Below, piece after piece: positions 1 to 7,296 of a DNA stretch of 64,000 bases. The stretch is taken from assembly GCA_012959805.1 (NCBI GenBank), contig DUCN01000011.1, positions 100,959-164,958 of the forward strand. Direction: 5' to 3'. Origin of the DNA: Myxococcales bacterium. GTDB lineage: Bacteria; Myxococcota_A; UBA9160; UBA4427. The notes below the pieces were generated by a model. It saw only the letters and a program-made list of their open reading frames with translations. It searched no databases and was not told the DNA's origin. The translations under genes were made by a program, and so were the position numbers. How positions within the stretch are numbered: position 1 is the first letter of the stretch; every line of letters starts with the position of its first letter.

Positions 1-284
1 TCGATGACTCGGCGCTGCTCTTCGGTCGAAAGCGACGAATTCCGGTCCTGAAGATGTGCGACGAGCGCCGCTGTGATTGCCGGACGGATCCGGTCGAAGT
101 CGTGCCCAGCAGAGGCCAGCACGTCGTCGGATCCCCAATCAAAGAGCGGCCGATCAAGTACGAAGAGCGCGGCCAGGAAAAGCAGGCCCCAGGTCCCCGC
201 TCGACGCGCGCGCGTCGAGATCGGAATCACCCGAGTCGCCGGGATGGGCGGCGACCCGGTCAAATCTTCGCTTGAAGCGCTCAC
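1..284 (-). CDS. Membrane-anchored protein, N-terminal part only
   Basis: The reading frame runs off the left window edge, so only the first 94 residues are visible. It starts with GTG at 284, preceded by a good Shine-Dalgarno GAGGAG five bases upstream, which decides the start. After a Ser/Pro-rich, basic N-terminus of about 30 residues comes one short hydrophobic segment (residues 31-43, WGLLFLAALFVLD), suggesting an inner-membrane anchor, followed by a soluble, mixed-charge stretch. I do not recognise the family. Function cannot be assigned without the missing C-terminal part. It is divergent from the histidine kinase to its right. Confidence 0.55.
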   Translation of the reverse strand, partial: MSASSEDLTGSPPIPATRVIPISTRARRAGTWGLLFLAALFVLDRPLFDWGSDDVLASAGHDFDRIRPAITAALVAHLQDRNSSLSTEEQRRVI

Positions 285-704
285 GGGAACTCCTCGAAAC
301 ACTAATGATGGAGTGCGTCCCACCGGACCATCCCCGGGACTGGCATGACTGGAGACGTTTCCGATCGCCGTCCGAATCAATCTGTCGGATGCGATGCACG
401 GCTCCTACCCAAATGACGCAGCATCAGAAACGCTTTGTAGGCAAGCAGCGTCACCGAATCGGTTGTCGAGTTTTCTAGGATACCCGCGGTGGGCTTGGGG
501 GTCGACACAACCAGCGGTCGGTTTTGCTTCACTCTTTTCCGCGTCCCTGGTAGGATCGCCAACAATGCACAGATCGACTCCGTCCGGCGGGGCCTGTTGG
601 ATCCCAAATTGATTGAATGGCTGGGGGGCTGTGACGGAAACTGTGCCGAGTCGGTGTTGAGCGGGTTGGAAGCGGGCTGGGAGTAGGTTGGGAGTGGGAT
701 TCGT
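285..704. other. 420-bp divergent intergenic region
   Basis: It lies between the leftward partial gene and the rightward histidine kinase. Short frames exist on both strands but none has a convincing ribosome binding site or a recognisable protein. It should hold both promoters; I could not pick a convincing -35/-10 pair. Confidence 0.4.
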
Positions 705-1898
705 TTGGCTGAAGAAAACCGAAAAGTGCAGGCGGCTGCCGCCCATCAAAGAATTCACGCCGTAAATACCACGCCGCCGTCCGAGCCACCCGATCTCGGC
801 ACCCGGTCGATGCTCGAGGGACTGGCGACGCTCCATCCTCTCGTGATGGCGATCGATGCCGAGCGGCGCGTGATCTGGCTGAGTGATGAACTCGATCTCG
901 TTTCCGGAAACATCACGGACCTGATCGGCCGGCCGCTCGCTACGCTGCTTCGTGCTGTTCGTTCCGACGACCTCGAAGTGTCGAAGCCTCAGACCCTCGC
1001 TTTTGTCGACGAAATGAAGAAGCATGACAAGGTCGTTCGCGCGCGATTTGACCTGTGTCGAAAGGGCAGCGACCTGCCTCTCGAAGTCAGTGCGTTCTGC
1101 GTGCGAGACGCGGAGATGAATCGACTCTTCGTGTGCATTGCGGATCGGCACGAACCACGTGAATCCCTGGAACAGAAAAACGACGAACTCGAGGCCTGTG
1201 TTCAGGGCGTCGCACACGACCTGCGATCTCCCCTGGTCTCGCTGCTCGGCTTTGCCGGGCTACTTCGGGACCACTACGGCGACGTTCTCGATCAGAGGGG
1301 TCAGCACTTCCTCAGCCGAATCGACCAGGCCGCCCGGCATATGGACGAACTGCTCCACGACATGCTCGAGCTGTCCCGACTCGGCGCGACATCTCAGTTT
1401 CGCGTCCCAGTGAATCCTGCGCCCATCCTCGACCAATTGCGTTCGGAGTTGAAGATCCAACTCGATGAGAAGGGGATTGCACTCAAGCTCCCCGAAGATC
1501 CGCCCACCCTGCTCTTCGACCGGACCCGGCTCTATCAACTCTTTTCGAATTTGATCGGCAACGCGATTCAACACATGGACCGAGATTTTGGCGCGCGAAT
1601 CCGGGTCGAGATCGAATCGGTTTCCGATGGATGGCAGATCCAGATCATCGACAACGGGCCTGGAATCAAGCCGGAGGACCAGACACGAATTTTCGGCGTC
1701 TTCGAAATCGCGAGTCGCGTGTCGGGCGAACGGCGAAATAGCGGGCTCGGCCTCGCGATCGTCAAGAAGATCGTCGAACTCCATTCGGGTCGAGTCTGGG
1801 TCGAAAGCACGCCCGGCGAGGGTTCCCAATTCTTCGTGTGGCTCCCCGGCAACGAGCGCCCGGCGAATTCGAAAACAGTCCGGCAAGCTTCCTTTTAG
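705..1898 (+). CDS. PAS-domain sensor histidine kinase
   Basis: This is a cytoplasmic two-component histidine kinase of 397 residues. A PAS-like sensory region occupies about residues 40-150, followed by a HisKA dimerisation domain with phospho-acceptor His171 in the motif GVAHDLRSPL. The ATPase domain has an N-box with Asn286 (NLIGNAIQH), a G1 box with Asp316 (IIDNGPGI), and a G2 box SGLGLAI (346-352). All catalytic motifs are intact. There is no membrane segment, so the signal is probably cytoplasmic, and no heme or flavin ligand can be named from the PAS region. The start is TTG at 705 with GGAG about ten bases upstream; a GTG a few codons downstream is an alternative. No response regulator is adjacent, so the partner is unknown. 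Confidence 0.9.
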   Translation: MAEENRKVQAAAAHQRIHAVNTTPPSEPPDLGTRSMLEGLATLHPLVMAIDAERRVIWLSDELDLVSGNITDLIGRPLATLLRAVRSDDLEVSKPQTLAFVDEMKKHDKVVRARFDLCRKGSDLPLEVSAFCVRDAEMNRLFVCIADRHEPRESLEQKNDELEACVQGVAHDLRSPLVSLLGFAGLLRDHYGDVLDQRGQHFLSRIDQAARHMDELLHDMLELSRLGATSQFRVPVNPAPILDQLRSELKIQLDEKGIALKLPEDPPTLLFDRTRLYQLFSNLIGNAIQHMDRDFGARIRVEIESVSDGWQIQIIDNGPGIKPEDQTRIFGVFEIASRVSGERRNSGLGLAIVKKIVELHSGRVWVESTPGEGSQFFVWLPGNERPANSKTVRQASF

Positions 1899-1958
1899 GC
1901 CCCTGGCGGCCTTTGCGTACCCCGGCCTGTCGCGTACCCTGCGCAACCGGGGGACACG

Positions 1959-2729
1959 ATGTATCCGGAACTCTTCACGATTCCATTTATAGGCTGGCCG
2001 ATCAGTAGCTTTGGGGCCGCCATGGCCGTCGCCTTCTTGGTCGGGTACTGGATCGCGATTCCGCGCATGTCTGAGGAGGGACTCAATCCCGAAGACGCGG
2101 CAAACATGCTCATCTGGATCATGATGGGCGGGGTCCTCGGCGCAAAGCTCTACTACGCCACCGATTTTTCATTGCGCGGCGAAACCGAATTCTTCGCGTC
2201 GCTCTTTTCCCGGGCCGGCATGGTCTTCTACGGGGGGCTGATCGGCGGCGCAGCGGCGGGCTATGCGGGATGTCGCTTCTACCAGATTCCGCTCGCGCCC
2301 TTCGCGAATGCCTCTGCCATTTCGCTGGCCGTCGGTCAGGCGATCGGCCGGATAGGATGCTTGTTGGTCGGGGACGACTACGGTCGTGCAACGGACCTGC
2401 CTTGGGGAATCGCCTTCCCGAACGGACTCCCCCCGGTCAACTATCCCGTTCATCCAACCCAGATCTACGAATCCGTCTGGCTTTTCCTCGTCGCTGCCAT
2501 TCTCTGGCGACGCCGCAAGAAGAGTCCATCGCTGATCGGCGAATATCTGATCTTGAATGGGATAGGGCGAGCGATCATCGAACATTGGCGACTCAATCCA
2601 CGCGTCGCCCTCGATCTTTCAGAAGCACAATGGATCGGAGTCGGGCTCGTCATCTTCGGCACCGTACTCCTAGTGCGCGCGCGCCGAGAACCGAAGAATC
2701 AGCCAACCGCCGCTTCCAGCCGAACATGA
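1959..2729 (+). CDS. lgt: Prolipoprotein diacylglyceryl transferase
   Basis: Lgt transfers a diacylglyceryl group from phosphatidylglycerol to the lipobox cysteine of prolipoproteins in the inner membrane, the first step of lipoprotein maturation. The 256-residue length and multiple hydrophobic segments fit the family. The signature region is GRIGCLLVGDDYG (from residue 130, with Arg131), and a conserved HPTQIYES follows at 165-172. The start is ATG at 1959 with GGGGGA four bases upstream. Several lipoproteins in this window (TraB-type, propeller-peptidase, DUF3347-type) would be its substrates. The last 31 bases overlap the 3' end of the convergent gene. The GDDYG variant of the signature differs from the E. 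coli sequence but the family assignment is secure. Confidence 0.93.
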   Translation: MYPELFTIPFIGWPISSFGAAMAVAFLVGYWIAIPRMSEEGLNPEDAANMLIWIMMGGVLGAKLYYATDFSLRGETEFFASLFSRAGMVFYGGLIGGAAAGYAGCRFYQIPLAPFANASAISLAVGQAIGRIGCLLVGDDYGRATDLPWGIAFPNGLPPVNYPVHPTQIYESVWLFLVAAILWRRRKKSPSLIGEYLILNGIGRAIIEHWRLNPRVALDLSEAQWIGVGLVIFGTVLLVRARREPKNQPTAASSRT

Positions 2730-3661
2730 AGCTGTGTGGCGCGGCGAGCGATGACCTCACCATCTTCCTCATTCTCGACGAGGTGACCGAGCCGACCGAG
2801 CGCCGCAGCCGCTAGACGCGCGAAATCGGGTTCGCTCGCACCCAGGTCTGCCCAGGCCTCCAACCTCGATAGACTGGCCTTGTAGTCGCCATCCAAAACC
2901 GCCTGCATGCCCCCAGCGTAGAGTCCGAGCTGTTCGAGTTCCGCTCGCGGCGCGGCCGGACTCTTGCCAGCTTCTTCAAGGGCCGCCGCGGCTTCGATGA
3001 AGTACGCGCTTTCAAGAAGCGCCCGAGCACCTTCGATCAGACCCGTCACAAAGTCGCCATGCATCGCTTCCAGCAAACCCGAGAATCCCTCTGGGAAAGT
3101 CGCATCGACCTGCTCACGGCGGCTGAGTAGACAGCGCGTGACCACTCGATCCTGATCGCGATCGACCAGCAGACGTCGCAGCTGATCACGAGTCTGGGCA
3201 AGTAATGCCCTCACTTCAAACACGACTTCTGCCAGGTTCGAAATACTCTTGCCCAGGATCCGGTCGAATTCTCGAAACAGCGCATCCGATTCTTCGTCTG
3301 CCGCTTTTCGCAAGGACGCTACGCGCGGGGCATAGACTTCTCTCTGGTAAAGCGTCTCGCGAAGTTTCATCGTTTCATGAAAGAGTGATCCAACCGCAAG
3401 ATCGAACAGTGCTTCACGCCGAACCGCTCGCGTCACGATTCCCCGGGAGCGAAAGAGCGCGTGGCTCTTTTCCTTCAATCGAAAGAGCACGGCCCGATCA
3501 TCATCACCGACCAGCGCCCGGATCCCCGAGAAGGGGATCTCATCATCCGCGTGCTGCGAAAAAATCGCGGCCAACTCAGTGTGGGCCGTCAGATATTCGC
3601 GAAGCACGTGGAGAAAGTTCGCGATGTCATCTGTAGATTGATCGCGATTCGACAGGTTCAT
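2699..3661 (-). CDS. Protein of unknown function, helical
   Basis: The product is 320 residues. I do not recognise the family. The sequence is rich in Leu, Ala, Arg and Glu with long predicted helices; the last 120 residues (alanine-rich, spaced Leu/Ala pairs) look like a degenerate helical-repeat or TPR-type region. No signal peptide, membrane segment or catalytic motif is visible. The start is ATG at 3661, with AAGGA six bases upstream; the frame stays open further upstream but lacks a better ribosome binding site. It overlaps the end of lgt tail-to-tail by 31 bases and is divergent from ETF-QO, with a palindrome just upstream of its start codon. Confidence 0.8.
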   Translation of the reverse strand: MNLSNRDQSTDDIANFLHVLREYLTAHTELAAIFSQHADDEIPFSGIRALVGDDDRAVLFRLKEKSHALFRSRGIVTRAVRREALFDLAVGSLFHETMKLRETLYQREVYAPRVASLRKAADEESDALFREFDRILGKSISNLAEVVFEVRALLAQTRDQLRRLLVDRDQDRVVTRCLLSRREQVDATFPEGFSGLLEAMHGDFVTGLIEGARALLESAYFIEAAAALEEAGKSPAAPRAELEQLGLYAGGMQAVLDGDYKASLSRLEAWADLGASEPDFARLAAAALGRLGHLVENEEDGEVIARRATQLHVRLEAAVG

Positions 3662-3682
3662 TTCGCATCCTTGAATCGCAGC

Positions 3683-3702
3683 GGGGCCGACTAGTCGGTC
3701 CC
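3683..3702. promoter_or_regulatory. Palindrome, candidate operator
   Basis: A perfect 12-bp palindrome CCGACTAGTCGG (3687-3698) extends to 20 bp with flanking GGG/CCC and one mismatch. It sits 22 bases upstream of the leftward unknown gene and in the 305-bp divergent region before ETF-QO. Position and symmetry fit a repressor or activator site; the binding protein is unknown. Confidence 0.35.
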
Positions 3703-3966
3703 GAATCGGCTTGGCCGAGATCGGCTGTTCGAGAATAGAGAAGTCAAAATAGACAGCCAATGGAACCGATCGCCCATGACCTTCCCCTCGGAGATAGCAT
3801 GAAAGAGAGCGATCAAGAGTCTCGGCACCCCTTGGGGTAGGGAATTTCGATGCAACGCTTCGCTGCCCCGTTCGCGACCGTTTCAGTTGTTCCAGGACAC
3901 GCCTTCTCCTACGTTCACACCGATCAAAATTCCGGCAAGTCCCGCCTCTAGAAAGGAAAAACATCG

Positions 3967-5664
3967 ATGACCGAGCCCGAACGCGAGAGCATGGAGGTCG
4001 ATATCCTCTACGTAGGCGCTGGCCCAGCGACCCTGGCCTCTGCGTACCACCTGATGAAGAAGGTGGAGGCCCATAACGAGGCTTGTGAGAAGACCGGCGA
4101 ATCGCCCATCGAGCCCCCGACCATCCTTGTCATCGAAAAAGCCGCGGGCGTCGGAGACCATCAACTCTCGGGCGCAGTGATGAACCCTCGAGCGATCAAG
4201 GAACTCATGCCCGATTACCTGGAGCAGGGATTCCCCTCGGAGCACGTCGTCACCAAGGATTATTTCTGGATGTTCACCCGCAAGGGCACTATCAAGTCGC
4301 CGGTCACACCGCCCATGTTCAAGAAGCGCGGATACCACGTCATCTCGCTCTCGAACGTCGTCAAATGGCTCGCGGAAAAATGCGAAGAGGTTGGCATCGA
4401 GATCTATCCCGGCTTCGCGGGCGATCAGATCTTGACCGAAGGTGACCGCGTCGTGGGCGTACGCACAGGCGACATGGGCGTCGGCAAGGACGGTCAGCCT
4501 AAAGCAAACTATCAGCAGGGCATGGATATCATCGCGAAATGCACTGTGTTAGGCGAGGGCGTACGCGGCTCGATGACGAAGCAGCTCGTCGATCGTTTCG
4601 ACATGCACGGCAAAAATCCACAGACTTTCGAGACTGGCATCAAAGAAATCTGGCGTGTCAAGCCGGAGAAGCACCAGCCCGGGCGCGTCGTCCACGGCTC
4701 GATGTTTCCCGACTTTTTTGGCGAGATCAACGGCATGTGGCTCTATGACATGCAGGACAATCTGATCTCTTACGGATACGTCACGCCGCTCGGCAGCGAA
4801 GATCCCAACAATGATCCGCATCGCGGCGCGCAGGAATTCAAGCGTGACTCACCGTTCATGCGAGATCTGCTCGACGGTGCGGAACTCGTCCGATACGGCG
4901 CGAAATGTATCCCAACCGGTGGGATCTATGCGCAGCCGAAGCTCTACACGAATGGTGCAATGTTGGTGGGCGACTCGGCTTCGATGCTTAACATCATGAA
5001 GCTGGCGGGCGTTCACATGGCCATCAAGACCGGCATGCTCGCCGCGGAAACCATTATCGATGGTCTCAAGATTGATGATTTCAGCACAAAGACCCTCGGC
5101 AACTATGCGGAACGCTTCAAAGAGAGCTGGGCCTACGAAGAGCACATGGAGGGTCGCAATTTCACGGGCTCGAATGAGATTTCGCCGCTCTTCGGCATGC
5201 TGCTCAACATCCCATTGATGCTGATCACCAAGGGTCGCGGCCTGATTCCGTTCATCAAGACGGAACCCTCCCACACGATGATGAAGAAGATCTGGGAGAT
5301 GCCCAAGTCGCTACGCAATCCACCACCTTTCGAGCCCGACGGCGTGCTCACTTTCTCGAAGGAGCACCTGGTTGGCTTCTCGGGAACCCAGCACGAAGCG
5401 GATCAGCAGCCGCATCTCAAGGTCGCCGACACGAACGTTTGTGCGACGTCCTGTCTGCGTGACTACGGAAATCCGTGTGAAAAGTTCTGCCCGGCCGCCG
5501 TTTATGAAATGATTGATGTGGCGGGCAAGCCTGGTGAGAAGGAACTCTTCATCCATCACGAGAATTGCGTCCACTGCAAGACCTGTGATGTTGCGGATCC
5601 GTACCAGATCATTACCTGGACAACGCCCCAAGGCGGAGAAGGCCCCGACTACACTCAGATGTAG
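3967..5664 (+). CDS. Electron transfer flavoprotein-ubiquinone oxidoreductase
   Basis: ETF-QO carries electrons from reduced ETF, produced by acyl-CoA dehydrogenases, into the membrane quinone pool. The 565-residue protein has the FAD-binding VGAGPATLASA motif near residue 17 and the C-terminal ferredoxin-like domain. The [4Fe-4S] cysteines are Cys508 in CPAAVYE and Cys534, Cys537 and Cys540 in CVHCKTC. The C-terminal GPDYTQM is typical of the family. The start ATG at 3967 has AAAGGA nine bases upstream. It suits the acyl-CoA dehydrogenase, enoyl-CoA hydratase and dienoyl-CoA reductase encoded elsewhere in the window. The ETF subunits are not in the window. It is probably membrane-peripheral on the cytoplasmic side. 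Confidence 0.96.
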   Translation: MTEPERESMEVDILYVGAGPATLASAYHLMKKVEAHNEACEKTGESPIEPPTILVIEKAAGVGDHQLSGAVMNPRAIKELMPDYLEQGFPSEHVVTKDYFWMFTRKGTIKSPVTPPMFKKRGYHVISLSNVVKWLAEKCEEVGIEIYPGFAGDQILTEGDRVVGVRTGDMGVGKDGQPKANYQQGMDIIAKCTVLGEGVRGSMTKQLVDRFDMHGKNPQTFETGIKEIWRVKPEKHQPGRVVHGSMFPDFFGEINGMWLYDMQDNLISYGYVTPLGSEDPNNDPHRGAQEFKRDSPFMRDLLDGAELVRYGAKCIPTGGIYAQPKLYTNGAMLVGDSASMLNIMKLAGVHMAIKTGMLAAETIIDGLKIDDFSTKTLGNYAERFKESWAYEEHMEGRNFTGSNEISPLFGMLLNIPLMLITKGRGLIPFIKTEPSHTMMKKIWEMPKSLRNPPPFEPDGVLTFSKEHLVGFSGTQHEADQQPHLKVADTNVCATSCLRDYGNPCEKFCPAAVYEMIDVAGKPGEKELFIHHENCVHCKTCDVADPYQIITWTTPQGGEGPDYTQM

Positions 5665-5711
5665 AAGGCGGGAGTGAGTGTGGGGGAGACCTCGAGATTG
5701 GGCATTCCTGG

Positions 5712-6797
5712 GTGAATACCGGAAATCTCGTCGTCCGCGCGGGCACACGGGCCGCGAAGCGGTTGCGTCGCGAAGGCTTTCGCGCCGAACTCTTCGACAC
5801 CCTGATCGGTGCGTCCGGCGGGCCGAAGTGGCTCGTGCTGCGAGCCCTCGATGACGTGCTTGTTGATCGACTGATCCTCGACAGGTCGGAGCCGATCGCC
5901 ACCCTCGGTTCATCGATCGGTAGCTTTCGTCATGCTTGCTTCGCACAGCAGGATCCCCACGCCGCAGTCGCCCGTTTTGCGGAAGCCTATGTCGAACAGT
6001 CCTACACAGGTCGGCCGACCATGGAAGAGATCTCGACAGAGAGCGACCGAATCCTCGGCCACCTTCTTGGCAACAACGGGTCCGAACAGATCGTCGACAA
6101 CAAGCTCGTTCGAAGCCATCTGATCGCCTCGCAGTTGCGTTGGGATCGCGGACACGACCGGGGAATTCCCTTTCGACTCCAGCTCGCGGCCGCCGCCGGA
6201 CTGAACCTCGTCTCTCGAAAGCTTCTCGAGAAATCCTTTTTACGAGTACTTTTTCAACCCACAGAGCCCTCGATCGAATTCAGCGATTTTCAAACGAGGG
6301 CTGTGAGTCTGACTGCAAAAAACCTTCAAGACGCTCTACTCGCCAGTGGATCGATCCCGATGGTGATGGCCGGCGTGCGATCAATTCCCGAGATTTCCGG
6401 AACACTCTTCGACGGCGGCATCATCGACTACCACTTCGATTTCGAATTCAAGCGTCTATACACGGAGAGCGCCGACACAGAGAAGTGCGGGCTGACGCTC
6501 TTTCCCCATTTCGTCGACCGCATCACACCGGGCTGGTTCGACAAGCCACTTAAATGGCGGCGACCGTCCGCAGAGGCGATCACAGACGTGGTCATGATTG
6601 CGCCCTCGGATGCATTCGTCGAGAAACTCCCGGGTGGCAAGATCCCGGATCGAAACGACTTCCTGAAATTGGAAACGAATGATCGGATTCGTCAGTGGCG
6701 GCAGGTGATGGATGCCGGCCGCACTCTCGCGGACGACCTGAACGATCTCTTTGACGCCAAGGCTGGGGCACCGCGAATCGAGGCGTTTGCCGGCTAA
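5712..6797 (+). CDS. Patatin-like phospholipase/acyl hydrolase
   Basis: This 361-residue protein has the patatin catalytic layout: a glycine-rich oxyanion loop (GASGGPKW, residues 33-40), a nucleophile elbow GSSIG (66-70, Ser68) and the dyad Asp in FDGG (Asp234). Such enzymes hydrolyse ester bonds in lipids. No signal peptide or beta-barrel partner domain is present, so it is likely cytoplasmic. The start is GTG at 5712, 47 bases after the ETF-QO stop, so co-transcription with ETF-QO is plausible and would link it to fatty-acid turnover. The substrate is unknown. Confidence 0.85.
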   Translation: MNTGNLVVRAGTRAAKRLRREGFRAELFDTLIGASGGPKWLVLRALDDVLVDRLILDRSEPIATLGSSIGSFRHACFAQQDPHAAVARFAEAYVEQSYTGRPTMEEISTESDRILGHLLGNNGSEQIVDNKLVRSHLIASQLRWDRGHDRGIPFRLQLAAAAGLNLVSRKLLEKSFLRVLFQPTEPSIEFSDFQTRAVSLTAKNLQDALLASGSIPMVMAGVRSIPEISGTLFDGGIIDYHFDFEFKRLYTESADTEKCGLTLFPHFVDRITPGWFDKPLKWRRPSAEAITDVVMIAPSDAFVEKLPGGKIPDRNDFLKLETNDRIRQWRQVMDAGRTLADDLNDLFDAKAGAPRIEAFAG

Positions 6798-6837
6798 CAG
6801 CCGAGATCCAACCCTACATGGAACGACGGGGCCCAAC

Positions 6838-7296
6838 GTGAGCGATTCAGAATTTTCGAGCTTGGCGGCACGCAGTCGATCCGTCGTTCCCGCCGCCACG
6901 ATGCAACACTTCCTCAACACCATTCTCTACAAGGAGGAGGCCGTCCGGGTCGATGAGATCACATCGCTCGATCACCAGAACAAGTAAATCGAAGCTCTTC
7001 TGAACTCGAACCGGCCCCTGCCCTTGGCGGCACGCCAACGCGTGGGCTCTCACCTTCCCGCCCACGTCTCCGGTCCGGAGCTCGTCATGGCGACGGGCAG
7101 CCTCGGCTGTATGTATCCCTATTTCTTTTATGGCTGTCGCTGGGAAGAGGCCTGGGCCAGATTCGGCAACCGAATCCATCGTGCAGACTTCAAGTGCCTA
7201 GCCGCGATCGGGCCACCGATTACGCTCAAGTCCGTCGAGACCCGGGCGCGCATCGGCCTGCGCTACGCGTTCTGCTTTCACCTAAGCGGCGAACCC
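6838..7296 (+). pseudogene. Hotdog/thioesterase-like gene broken by an in-frame stop
   Basis: A GTG at 6838 opens a frame that reads through ITSLDHQNK to TAA at 6985-6987, then continues in the same frame with coherent sequence (IEALLNSNRPLPL, MATGSLGCMYPYFFYGC, IHRADFKCLAAIGPP). The Asp/Ala-rich substrate-pocket style and size resemble the hotdog fold acyl-thioesterase/MaoC-type families; this is recalled similarity, not a search. The single lesion would be GAA to TAA. The C-terminus also appears cut short where the frame meets the end of nrdJ at 7297. Either it is a young pseudogene or the stop is a sequence error; a reinitiating ATG at 7087 is possible but would lack the N-terminal third. 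Confidence 0.6.
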
